A stretch of DNA of 14,571 nt from an uncultured Myxococcales bacterium (GCA_913058025.1 CAJXPN010000020.1:1-14571), one strand, 5' to 3'. Positions 7,849 through 14,524 are shown, numbered from the stretch's first letter. Notes: generated by a model from the letters alone, not told the origin. Translations and numbers: made by a program.

Positions 7849-7880
7849 AGGTCGGCGCCGCGACGACAAGGTCGGCGCGG
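7849..7880. promoter_or_regulatory. Direct repeats spaced 20 bp upstream of parA
   Basis: AGGTCGGCGC occurs at 7849-7858 and again at 7869-7878, exactly 20 bp (about two helical turns) apart, so both copies face the same side of the helix. This is typical of cooperative regulator sites. The region lies upstream of parA where its promoter must be. The ParA HTH domain is the natural candidate ligand. Confidence 0.4.
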
Positions 7881-8005
7881 AAAGAAATAGAAAGTGTCAA
7901 CATTATCTGATGCTTATGAGACATCCAACGCTCGGGCGGCTCCAACGAAGCGTCGCCGCGGCCGCAGCCGATGCGTCAGGCTCGTCTGCTGTTTCTCTCT
8001 CTCCT

Positions 8006-8033
8006 CGCGCGCGCGTACGCGTACGCGCGCGCG
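8006..8033. repeat. 28-bp alternating CG/TA palindrome followed by T5
   Basis: A perfect palindrome built of alternating pyrimidine-purine steps (CGCGCGCGCGTACG and its mirror), followed on the plus strand by TTTTT at 8034-8038. It can be read as an intrinsic terminator for rightward transcription, as a cruciform or Z-DNA-prone element, or as a centromere-like ParB site, because it sits between parA and the iterons. It does not resemble the chromosomal parS consensus. Rightward termination would insulate the origin from transcription antisense to parA. Confidence 0.7.
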
Positions 8034-8121
8034 TTTTTGAAGGTTCCCAGAGAACGTCGTAGAGGCTCCACCCTCTCAGGTGCCTTCACTCCGAGCTCGA
8101 CGACCATTCTGAGTTTTGTTC

Positions 8122-8539
8122 GCGTCTACTTTTGGGAAGTGCAATGCGTTCGCGTCTACTTTTGGGGAACTCGTCCTCGATCTGATCCGTCCATGATCAG
8201 CGTTTTCAATCTCTTCACGATCGAAGAGGCCCAAAACGCACTCTTGGGGTGGTCCTCGAAACTATTTTCAGAAAAAACGACCCCTCAAAGTGCAACGGTT
8301 CCGCGTCTACTTTTGGGAAGTGCAACGCGTTCACGTCTACTTTTGGGAAGTGAGGGCCGTTTGCGTCGATTTCTGGGGAAAATGTGAGGACCGTTCGCGT
8401 CGATTTCTGGGAAGTGCAACGCGTTCGCGTCTACTTCTGGGAAGTGAGGAGCGATTGCGTCGATTTCTGGGGAGAATGTGCAACGGTTTCGCGTCTACTT
8501 TTGGGAAGTGCAACGCGTTCGCGTCTACTTTTGGGGGAA
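8122..8539 (+). repeat. Iteron block I, ten direct copies
   Basis: Copies start at 8122, 8152, 8303, 8333, 8363, 8397, 8427, 8457, 8491 and 8521. Intervals are 30 or 34 bp apart from one 151-bp gap. Most read GCGTCTACTTTTGGGAA. Those at 8363, 8397 and 8457 are a second subtype, GCGTCGATTTCTGGG, and the one at 8427 is a hybrid. Spacers alternate between GTGCAACGCGTTC-like and GTGAGGGCCGTTT-like sequences, so the repeated unit is really about 30 bp, three helical turns. This is the probable Rep-binding array. Confidence 0.92.
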
Positions 8540-8551
8540 ATGTGAGGCCTG

Positions 8552-8581
8552 GAGGGGTCGTTTTTCGAGAATCGACCCCTC
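8552..8581. repeat. 9-bp inverted repeat between iteron blocks
   Basis: Arms GAGGGGTCG (8552-8560) and CGACCCCTC (8573-8581) flank a 12-nt T-rich loop. The right arm and the bases after it (CGACCCCT...AAAGTGCAA) recur at 8278-8295, so this is a dispersed part of the origin repeat family and not an isolated hairpin. Confidence 0.6.
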
Positions 8582-8613
8582 TTAAAGTGCAATGGCGCCT
8601 CTAAAAGTGAAAT

Positions 8614-8677
8614 GTGAGGGCCGTTTGCGTCTACTTTTGGGAGGATCTCCCCAGAAATCGACGCAAACGGCCCTCAC
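8614..8677. repeat. Head-to-head iteron pair
   Basis: A direct iteron (8627-8642) faces the only inverted one (8648-8664, subtype TCGATTTCTGG). The spacer is inverted too, giving perfect 17-bp outer arms at 8614-8630 and 8661-8677 (GTGAGGGCCGTTTGCGT and its complement). The facing iterons are of different subtypes, so the inner part is imperfect. Inverted iterons occur in operators that let Rep dimers control rep in some plasmids, but here the pair is 480 bp from rep. Confidence 0.88.
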
Positions 8678-8753
8678 TTTGGGCGAGTCAAGGGCCCAAT
8701 TGGGTACTTGAGTGCCAATTGTCATCAGGTGACGTCAAAAGTGAGCGGTTTAA

Positions 8754-8864
8754 GCGTCTACTTTTGGGAAAATCGGGGGTCGTTTGCGTCTACTTTTGGG
8801 GAAAATCGGCCCGTTTGCGTCTACTTTTGGGAAGTGAGGCGGTTTAAGCGTCTACTTTTGGGAA
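8754..8864 (+). repeat. Iteron block II, four direct copies
   Basis: Copies start at 8754, 8786, 8817 and 8848, at 32, 31 and 31 bp intervals. All are the main subtype GCGTCTACTTTTGGG. Two are preceded by GCGGTTTAA and two by CGTTT, unlike block I. This block is the nearest to the 13-mers (54 bp away), so it is the likeliest set for origin opening. Confidence 0.92.
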
Positions 8865-8918
8865 GGCCTATTCTGCAAGTCGCTGATTTATATGATCAAA
8901 TGGCCTGTCCAGATCTCC

Positions 8919-8966
8919 TAGAATATATTCGTAGAATATATTCGTAGAATATATTTCTTAGAATAT
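8919..8966. repeat. AT-rich 13-mer repeats (candidate DNA-unwinding element)
   Basis: TAGAATATATTCG occurs at 8919-8931 and 8932-8944. A one-base variant follows at 8945-8957, and a truncated TAGAATAT at 8959-8966. Exact 13-bp tandem repeats of AT-rich DNA beside iterons are the standard form of an unwinding element, as in E. coli oriC and many plasmids. It is the lowest-GC stretch of the window. It lies between the iterons and rep, about 180 bp before the rep start. Confidence 0.85.
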
Positions 8967-9145
8967 CGCGCATCCGGATCCGCGCCCCTGTCGGGTCTCG
9001 GCTCCGGGCGCTCTTTCGGATCAGTAGAGAGAGGGCGCCGGTCTCGGAGCGGTTGACTCGCCGTGTCGGGGCGAGCGAGGATTCATACCGTGGCCAAAGA
9101 CGGTCGAACGAAGACGGACGTGAAGCCAGGAAGGCTGGAGGTTCC

Positions 9146-10993
9146 ATGGCGAGGAAACGCAAGGCATCCAAGAGCATCCTGGCGCTCAAGCGACGCGTGC
9201 ACGAGCTCTCGGGGGAGCCGAGCGGTGAGGAGCCCGACCTGGAGTGGCCCGGTGACGTCGAGCCCAAGTCACCGTCGGACTGGTACGAGGCGATGGGTCG
9301 CCGGTTGCTGTTGGGGAAGATCGATGGCCTGGGGCATCGAGCCGAGCACATCGAGGTGCGCAGGGGGGTCTTCTTCGACGTGAGCATGCTCGGCGTGAGC
9401 GCCGAAGAGCGCCATGAGCGCGCGCTTGGCCAGATGGCCGCCGGGTTCGAGGTCCTCAGCGGCCTCAACGAAGTGTGGGGGTGGGTCGCCGAGAGGTCGG
9501 GGGCTCCTCGTGGGGCGCCCGAGTGGGCCTCGCGCGCTTACGATCGGGGCGTCGAGCTGTGTGACGGGTGCGACGAGCGCGCCGCGCGTGTGCTGCTCGG
9601 GGTCGTGCTCGCCGAGTGCAGCGAACCGCTCGACTGGTTGGTGCGCTCCGTCCTCTGGTTCACTCAGTCTCACGCACGTGTGCGCGCGCACTGTTGGGAG
9701 AAGCCCTGGGCGGACGACGTGTCGGCAGAGGAGACGAGGGGGGCGGTGCTCGCGCGTTGGCGCCAACGCGCGCCCGAGGCGCGTATGGTCTCGGTGCCCC
9801 ATGGAGTGCTCTCGACGCTCCCCAAGGAGGTCCGGAACGTGGGCGCCGCGCTCAATGGCGCGATGACCGAGTCACTCGAGGCGAGCCTCAAGACCGTGGA
9901 GCATGAGGGCGCGCGGTTCGTGCTCAGCGCGGATCGGCGCCTCGTGGTCAAGAATTCGACCGTCGGTGAGACCTACCTGAAGCTGCCGATGACGCCGGCT
10001 GCTGTGACGGAGGCGGGGTCGCTCGAGCCGATGGCGCTGTTGACCCAGCAGGTCCTCCAGATCGTGCGCGAGGTCGGTCCGGGCGCGAAGGGTCGTCAAC
10101 TCGAGAACATGACGCGCGACATCCCTCGCGTGGTCGCCGGGATCTTCCTCGCCGCGGCCGAGGATCGCCACAGGGTCCAGGTCCCGGGGCAGTTCCTCGA
10201 CGCGGTCTCGGGGCTCAGGCTCGCGAAGATCACAGGCCTCGACCATCGCCAGAGCCGAGACCTCGTGCGCGTGCGCCGCGTGCGTGAGTTGCTCGCGCGC
10301 ATTCAGTTCATGAGGTCGATCGAGTCCTTCGACCCCAAGACCAAGCAGAAGAGCCGGGTCGACTGGAACACGCCCATCATCCAGCGGATGGCGGACGAGG
10401 TCGTCGCGTCGTGCGCCAAGCCCGAAGAGCTCGAGTACGTGAAGTCTACGCTGGGTGTGTGGCTGATCGCGCCCAAGCTCTGGGACCTGACGCAGCCGCG
10501 CTCCAAGAGCGCCCGCTTCATGTTGCTCGACGAGCGCGCGTTCGGGCTCGATCCGAATTCGGGCGCGTTCAACCTCTACTGGACCATCGTCCAGCGGGCC
10601 TACAACGCCCTGCGCACGAGCGTGCCGGAGGACAAGTTCGACGCCTCGGGCAGGTTCAGGCCCAAGCTCGAGACGCTCTACTTCTGGTCCGGAAACCAGC
10701 TCAAGAGCCACGAGAAGAACCCCTCACAGATCCTCTCGAGCATGCGCTCGTACCTCGAGGAGATGGTCGACGCGGGGATCATCTCGGACTGGTCGTGCCC
10801 GCTCATCGAGGCTGGGCGCTACCGCCAGGACGCCTTCGAGGAGGTCCGCGTCGAGATCTCGATGCCCAGCCCGCTGCTCGGCTACCTGCCGAACTCGGCG
10901 TTCGTGCTCGGGCGCAACCCGTACTCCCCTTCTGGGCGGGTCGCCGGTCAGACGAGCCTGTTCGAGCTCGATGGTCCGGGCGAGCTCGCCTGA
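9146..10993 (+). CDS. Putative replication initiator (Rep), novel family
   Basis: A 615-aa protein that I do not recognise from its sequence; the Rep assignment rests on its position next to iterons and a 13-mer stack and opposite parAB. The ATG at 9146 has GGAGG 4 nt upstream; a TTG at 9053 would add 31 residues. The N terminus is strongly basic (MARKRKASKSILALKRR). Residues about 60-290 are helical with several Trp. Residues about 297-390, ending LAKITGLDHRQSRDLVRVRRVRELLARIQ, and about 500-590, with ILSSMRSYLEEMVDAGIISDW, could each form a winged helix, the double-WH layout of iteron-binding initiators; this is inference. No Walker motif, relaxase motif or primase motif was seen. It is much longer than typical plasmid Rep proteins (about 250-400 aa). 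Expected role: bind the iterons, open the 13-mers and limit copy number. Confidence 0.72.
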   Translation: MARKRKASKSILALKRRVHELSGEPSGEEPDLEWPGDVEPKSPSDWYEAMGRRLLLGKIDGLGHRAEHIEVRRGVFFDVSMLGVSAEERHERALGQMAAGFEVLSGLNEVWGWVAERSGAPRGAPEWASRAYDRGVELCDGCDERAARVLLGVVLAECSEPLDWLVRSVLWFTQSHARVRAHCWEKPWADDVSAEETRGAVLARWRQRAPEARMVSVPHGVLSTLPKEVRNVGAALNGAMTESLEASLKTVEHEGARFVLSADRRLVVKNSTVGETYLKLPMTPAAVTEAGSLEPMALLTQQVLQIVREVGPGAKGRQLENMTRDIPRVVAGIFLAAAEDRHRVQVPGQFLDAVSGLRLAKITGLDHRQSRDLVRVRRVRELLARIQFMRSIESFDPKTKQKSRVDWNTPIIQRMADEVVASCAKPEELEYVKSTLGVWLIAPKLWDLTQPRSKSARFMLLDERAFGLDPNSGAFNLYWTIVQRAYNALRTSVPEDKFDASGRFRPKLETLYFWSGNQLKSHEKNPSQILSSMRSYLEEMVDAGIISDWSCPLIEAGRYRQDAFEEVRVEISMPSPLLGYLPNSAFVLGRNPYSPSGRVAGQTSLFELDGPGELA

Positions 10994-11141
10994 GCCGAGC
11001 CGAGCGGTTTCGTCGCGACGCGCCACGCCTGGCAGAGCGTGGCTGGATACCCACTACAACGCGCCTGTTGTTCGTTGGGGGTGACGAATGCGCGCCGCGC
11101 GTGACCTCTCCGGGTGTGAGGCGTGAACGGTTCGAATGCGG

Positions 11142-11170
11142 TTGCGCCAAATACTGAACGTAAGTACAGT
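11142..11170 (+). promoter_or_regulatory. Weak candidate promoter
   Basis: TTGCGC (11142-11147) and TACAGT (11165-11170) are separated by 17 bp, about 45 bp before the small gene at 11215. Only the first three -35 bases and four of six -10 bases match the sigma-70 consensus. The 221-bp gap after rep holds no other gene that I can support. Confidence 0.3.
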
Positions 11171-11214
11171 CATGGTCGTAGTGGAGATGTTCGACCGTCA
11201 TTGAAGGAGAGGTC

Positions 11215-11505
11215 ATGGGAAAGCGCGCGCCGAGGCAGATGAGGTTGTTCGACGCGGAGGTGACGTACCGGGCGACCGTGCAGTCACTCGCCGATGGCCT
11301 GGTCGCGAGGATGAGGAGCGAGGGCGCGAGCATGGAGGCCTACGCGGAGGTGACCGAGCGTTGGGAGCAGGCGAAGGAGCAGGCGCTGGCGTATGGGCTC
11401 GACGTGAAGCATCGGGTGATGCTCGAGTGCGAGGCGGGTTTGCACCGCAGGCTCGTCGAGACGATCTTCTCGATGTCGTCGTCTCAGGAGCGCTTGAGCG
11501 CCTGA
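11215..11505 (+). CDS. Small helical protein, unknown function
   Basis: A 96-aa protein with a strong ribosome site (AAGGAGA, 5 nt before the ATG), so it is very likely expressed. The composition is charged and helical: residues 15-90 have heptad-friendly Ala/Leu/Glu/Arg spacing (VTYRATVQSLADGLVARMR; WEQAKEQALAYGLDVKHRV). There is no signal peptide, membrane segment or recognised DNA-binding motif. It follows rep on the same strand after 221 bp, so it could be a replicon accessory factor such as a copy-control or stability protein, but nothing in the sequence proves this. Its last 22 bp overlap the convergent coiled-coil gene. Confidence 0.68.
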   Translation: MGKRAPRQMRLFDAEVTYRATVQSLADGLVARMRSEGASMEAYAEVTERWEQAKEQALAYGLDVKHRVMLECEAGLHRRLVETIFSMSSSQERLSA

Positions 11506-12059
11506 GCAAGGCGTTCGGCGCGAGCGAGTGTGTCCTCGACGTCTCTTCGGGACTCGAGGACGTCGACGCGCGCCTCGAGTGATTCGAGGCGCGAGTTCAG
11601 CGCGCGTCCGAGCGTCACCAGCTCAAGGACGAGGTCCGTGAGCGCGCTGTTTGCGGAGGCGCCTGGAGCGGCGTCCATCGAATCGATCATGTCGGGGGCC
11701 TCTGGAGCGGCCTCGGAGTGTTCCGAGGTCGTGCCTGGTTCGTCTCGTCCGAGATGACGCAGGCGCTCGATCTCGTCCATGGGCAGCGTGGAGAACGAAG
11801 AGGTGAGCGCGTCAGCGAGTCGCTGGAGCAGGGACTGGATGTCCTCACGTCCCAACTCTTCTGCGTAGCCATTGACCGAGAGGTCGTTGCCTGCGAGTTG
11901 CACGGCGAGGGTGGAGTCGGTGCGGAGCTTTACGAAGCCGCCGCGCATGCCCCAGTGCGTATGCGCGGGCTTGGAGGTGACGCGACCCATGGTGCGTTCG
12001 AGGGACTCGGCGAGCTCGGGGTTCTCGCCAGGGAGTCGGATCTTCCAGAGTGTTCTCAA
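11484..12059 (-). CDS. Unknown protein with C-terminal coiled coil
   Basis: About 191 aa if started at TTG 12059, where protein-like sequence begins (LRTLWKIRLPGENPELAESLERTMGRV). The frame is open to an ATG at 12131, but that would overlap the upstream gene by 47 bp and has no spaced ribosome site; an ATG at 11990 is a shorter option. Residues 1-85 look globular, with THWGMRGGFVKLRTDSTLAVQLAGNDLSVNGYA reading as beta strands. An acidic Pro/Ala-rich linker follows. About residues 140-191 (LVLELVTLGRALNSRLESLEARVDVLESRRDVEDTLARAERLAQAL) form a clear heptad coiled coil, so it probably oligomerises. I do not recognise the family. It follows the membrane-anchored gene by about 25 bp and is probably in its operon. 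The start is uncertain. Confidence 0.6.
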   Translation of the reverse strand: MRTLWKIRLPGENPELAESLERTMGRVTSKPAHTHWGMRGGFVKLRTDSTLAVQLAGNDLSVNGYAEELGREDIQSLLQRLADALTSSFSTLPMDEIERLRHLGRDEPGTTSEHSEAAPEAPDMIDSMDAAPGASANSALTDLVLELVTLGRALNSRLESLEARVDVLESRRDVEDTLARAERLAQALKRS

Positions 12060-12084
12060 GGTGGATCTCGTGATGGGTGAGCGC

Positions 12085-12528
12085 TCAGCGCCAGGTCTTG
12101 TCGATGAGGTCGTAGGTCGAGGGGACGCCATCCTTCTCGATGTCCATGACCATGGTCTCGTAGACCCAGTCTCCGCTACCGCCGGTGCGGGTCGCCTTGA
12201 CGGTGACGATCCCCTTCGACCTGGAGCCCGTGACCTCGTAGGTGAAGTCGGCCACGCTGTCCTTGCCGTCCCCTCCAGGCTCGAGCGTCCCGTTGGGCTC
12301 GCCCTTCATCTCGAAGGGTTCCCCGAGCAGCTCGACGAGTTCGGGAGTGGTCGAGACCACCGTGCTGCTCTTGATCATGGGTTCGACCATGCCCACGACC
12401 CCGCTGATGGCTGCGCCGCCCAGGAGGGTCATGCCTCCGAAGCATACGCAAGGTCCTCCGATGAGGACCACCAGCGCTATGATCGCGATCCACTTCCATG
12501 GATTCGAAGAGGGCCCCTTGTTCGACAT
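12085..12528 (-). CDS. Membrane-anchored Coa1-like domain protein
   Basis: A 147-aa protein. The ATG at 12528 is preceded by GGAGGGAG with suitable spacing; the open frame continuing upstream to 13053 lies antisense to a membrane protein and is ignored. Residues 10-45 (WKWIAIIALVVLIGGPCVCFGGMTLLGG...) form one hydrophobic anchor with two Cys and many Gly. A small soluble alpha-beta domain follows: PELVELLGEPFEMKGEP...VADFTYEVTGSRSKGIVTVKATRTGGSGDWVYETMVMDI. The LLGEP and VxGxxxKGxVxVxA...W pattern resembles Coa1-type cytochrome c oxidase assembly domains, which are widespread in bacteria as proteins of unknown role. No oxidase gene is in view, so respiration is not implied. It probably lies in the cytoplasmic membrane with its domain outside. 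It likely starts an operon with the coiled-coil gene. Confidence 0.72.
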   Translation of the reverse strand: MSNKGPSSNPWKWIAIIALVVLIGGPCVCFGGMTLLGGAAISGVVGMVEPMIKSSTVVSTTPELVELLGEPFEMKGEPNGTLEPGGDGKDSVADFTYEVTGSRSKGIVTVKATRTGGSGDWVYETMVMDIEKDGVPSTYDLIDKTWR

Positions 12529-12712
12529 GACGTGCTCCCTCCTGAGGGTCCAATGGTCGCGCGACGTTGCGTCGCCGGCTCTCAGGATATACGCACAGCC
12601 CCGGTTCGGGCCAGCGCCGACGGAGCGTGCGTCAGGAAACAGAAGCCGCCCCTCGTGTGTTACGCTGGCGAGTCTGAAGGTTCGAAGGACGCCGGTCGAA
12701 GAGGAGCGCGAC

Positions 12713-13099
12713 GTGTCGGAGCCGACGTGGATGGACAGAGTGGTCGAGGGGGCGCCGAGTGTGGGGCTGTTCTCTGCGTTCGTCATGGGAGGCGCCGCCG
12801 TGCTCGCCGACCTGCAGTCGCACGAGAGCGCGGGAGTCCTCTCCAGGCTCATGGTCGCCGCGGTGTTGACGTACCTCGCGCTCAGCGCGATCGCCGAGAC
12901 ACCCCACGCCCATGAGGAGAGCCGTGGCAGGGACCGCGCGCTCGTGGCGCTCTCCCGGGTCAACCTGCCAGTGTGCGCGGCGGCGTGGGTCTTCGCGGCC
13001 CACGACCACCCGAGCTCGAGGCTCGTCGCGCTCGTGGGCTTCCTGCTCTTCATCGCGCACGTGGTTGGCCGCTACCTCCGCGCCCAGGAGCCTGGCTGA
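12713..13099 (+). CDS. Four-helix membrane protein, unknown function
   Basis: A 128-aa integral membrane protein. The GTG at 12713 has GAGGAG 6 nt upstream and is the best start; the longer frame back to 12242 runs antisense to the neighbouring gene. Four hydrophobic segments are visible: SVGLFSAFVMGGAAVLADL, LMVAAVLTYLALSAIAE, LPVCAAAWVFAA and LVALVGFLLFIAHVVGRYL. They are joined by short loops, one rich in His and Glu (ETPHAHEESRGR). I do not recognise the family. It is divergent from the Coa1-like gene across 184 bp, which must carry both promoters. No terminator was found in the 31 bp before the convergent phosphatase gene. Confidence 0.68.
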   Translation: MSEPTWMDRVVEGAPSVGLFSAFVMGGAAVLADLQSHESAGVLSRLMVAAVLTYLALSAIAETPHAHEESRGRDRALVALSRVNLPVCAAAWVFAAHDHPSSRLVALVGFLLFIAHVVGRYLRAQEPG

Positions 13100-13130
13100 C
13101 CGGGGCGCAGCGCTCCGACGATTGGCCAGG

Positions 13131-13574
13131 TCACGTGCCACCCAGCTTGGCGCGGACCGTGCGCTCGAGGCCGGTGAGTCCGGCATTTCGTCCCAGCCTG
13201 AGAGACTCGGTCACGGTCGCGTCTTCACAAACGTGGGCGCGGAGCGCGAAGAGCGCGCCGACTCTGTTACCGCTGCCGCAGTGGACGATGAGCGGGCGAG
13301 GCGCGTCGCGGAGCGCGGCGTCGAAGGAGCGCGCGTGCTCTGGGGTCAGGTCCTGGGCGCCTCGGATGGGGAGCTCGAGGTATCGCATCCCGAGTCGCTC
13401 GACGGTCGCGCGCTCATCGAAGGCGAGCTCGGAGGGGTCGCACAGGTTCAGAACGGAGGCGTAGCCGACCTCGGCGGCGGCGCGCAGCGTGTCTTCGGTG
13501 GGCTGGCCGCCCGAGACGACGTCACCCTCTAGAGCGACGGCGTTCGGGAGATCGATCTGTGTCGTGTACGGCAT
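13131..13574 (-). CDS. DUF442/rhodanese-type phosphatase-like protein
   Basis: A 147-aa protein of the beta-lactamase-hydrolase-like / DUF442 group, a dual-specificity phosphatase fold with a rhodanese-length active loop. The ATG at 13574 has AGAGG 6 nt upstream. VSGGQPTEDTLRAAAEVGYASVLNLCDPSE near the N terminus and a catalytic loop HCGSGNRVGAL near residue 98 are the family signatures. The loop has Cys and Arg separated by four residues, not the five of classical tyrosine phosphatases. Relatives act on small molecules, sulfur compounds or phosphoproteins; the substrate here is unknown. Cytosolic, with no signal peptide. A hairpin between it and the upstream lipase gene suggests separate transcription. 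Confidence 0.85.
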   Translation of the reverse strand: MPYTTQIDLPNAVALEGDVVSGGQPTEDTLRAAAEVGYASVLNLCDPSELAFDERATVERLGMRYLELPIRGAQDLTPEHARSFDAALRDAPRPLIVHCGSGNRVGALFALRAHVCEDATVTESLRLGRNAGLTGLERTVRAKLGGT

Positions 13575-13678
13575 CGTGGACCTCTTGGTGGAGTGAGTCT
13601 GGTGCGCTCTGGTGCGCCTCAACGTGTTCAATGCGATACCCGTGCCTTCACGTAGGGGTGCGGCGATGTGCGCAGAGA

Positions 13679-13717
13679 CGAGACGGGCCCGTTTCATCTT
13701 GAAACGGGCCCGTCTCG
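13679..13717 (-). terminator. Perfect 18-bp-arm hairpin, 3-nt loop
   Basis: Arms 13679-13696 and 13700-13717 are exact complements (CGAGACGGGCCCGTTTCA) around a TCT loop. It lies 29 bp past the lipase stop, where a terminator is expected, but no T-tract follows the stem on the minus strand. It most likely ends lipase transcription and shields the phosphatase gene. Its long perfect arms and 3-nt loop copy the design of the hairpin at 2749-2801, although the sequences differ. Confidence 0.72.
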
Positions 13718-13746
13718 ATGTGTTGGAACGTCCGGTCCGTTCGTCC

Positions 13747-14524
13747 TCAGCGGTCAGGCGTAGCGCGGCAGGTCACGGCGGGGGCGACGGCGCAGGGCGT
13801 GTCGAAGGTCTCGCGCGCGAGGCGCGCGTCCAGGAAGTCGAGGATCTCGGGGACGGCCCAGACTGTGGTGCCGCCGTGGCTCGCGCCTTCACACTCGATG
13901 TACTCGAGGGGGATGTCCTGGGCGCACATATCTGGGAATCCGGCGCGCTCGGTGGGCGTGTCGACGAGGTTGTCGTTGCCGCCGTAGATGGTCAGGATCC
14001 CGTAGGAGTCGAGTGAGGAGGGGATGCGAGGGACGCTGGTGGTGGCGATCCCGTTCTCCGCGGTGATGCAGCCCCAGGGCTCGACGTCGGCGAGCATGTT
14101 GGCGCGCGCCGGGGTGTAGAGCTCGGTCGCGAAGAGCTCCTCGATCTGGAGGTCGAGGTCGACTTGATCGCTGGGGTCGCACTGGTCCGCGAGCGCGGCG
14201 GGAATGTCGACGTCGTATGGCGTCTGGAAGGCGGTGCCGAGCTGATCCTCGAGGTCGTACCACTGTGAGGCCGTGGCGAGGAACGCGATGGTGTTGGCGG
14301 TCGAGTTTACTGGCGTCAGCAGCGCGCGTTCCATCTGGTCGATGAGGTTGGCGGGGGGCACGGTCGCGACGGCGCCGAGGTGCTCGAGCTCGGGGGCGTA
14401 GTGCGGGGCGAGGCGATCGACCCAGAGCGCGGCGTGGCCGCCCTGTGAGCCGCCGAAGGTGACGTACTCGGGGGGAGGGCAGAGGTCGCCGAGCTTGTCG
14501 GGGCCGAGCTTGCCGACGGCGCGC
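13747..14524 (-). CDS. Secretory-lipase-like alpha/beta hydrolase, 5'-truncated
   Basis: A partial gene; the N terminus, probably including a signal peptide, was lost at the adapter junction at 14525. About 259 residues remain. The nucleophile elbow is FGGSQGGHAALW, the acid is probably Asp in GGNDNLVDTP, and the histidine lies in EGASHGGT. This catalytic triad and spacing match the secretory lipase (LIP) group of alpha/beta hydrolases. Several cysteines (DLCPPP, DQCDP, WGCIT, DMCAQ, TPCAVA, TCRA) suggest disulfides and export. It would hydrolyse esters or lipids outside the cytoplasm; the substrate is unknown. The C-terminal end is intact, followed by the hairpin at 13679-13717. Confidence 0.85.

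Larger units (their letters stand above)
8122..8966 (+). other. Replication origin (oriV): iterons plus AT-rich 13-mers
   Basis: This 845-bp gene-free region lies between divergent parA and the putative rep gene. It contains sixteen copies of an iteron related to GCGTCTACTTTTGGGAA, then three tandem AT-rich 13-mers and a truncated fourth. Iterons beside an AT-rich 13-mer stack and an initiator gene are the defining layout of iteron-controlled origins: Rep binds the iterons and helps melt the AT-rich element. I found no good match to the DnaA box TTATCCACA. Stop codons, low GC compared with the neighbours and repeat periodicity argue against coding, despite open frames through the repeats. Remaining DNA from 7881 to 8121 and from 8967 to 9145 must hold the parA and rep promoters; I could not define them. 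Confidence 0.88.

Noticed and set aside
7895..7900. TTGACA on the minus strand as a parA -35 box
   Set aside because: No acceptable -10 hexamer lies 16-18 bp further on, so I could not support a promoter here.
6671..8062. Long plus-strand open frame antisense to parA and parB
   Set aside because: Composition is Arg/His/Pro-rich shadow sequence without recognisable motifs, while the opposite strand holds clear ParA and ParB motifs and ribosome sites.
7971..8604. Open frames through the iterons encoding repeated VYFWE-like peptides
   Set aside because: The peptide repeats are the translated iterons; there is no ribosome site or protein-like composition outside the repeats.
8122..8864. Possible CRISPR array
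   Set aside because: The spacers are themselves repeated and only about 13-17 bp long, repeat cores are 17 bp, one copy is inverted, and no cas gene is present. An iteron array explains it better.
8881..9145. DnaA boxes near the 13-mers
   Set aside because: No sequence close to TTATCCACA was found on either strand by reading; a scored search could still find weak sites.
12529..13053. Minus-strand extension of the Coa1-like gene
   Set aside because: The frame lies antisense to a four-helix membrane protein, and a well-placed ribosome site supports the start at 12528.
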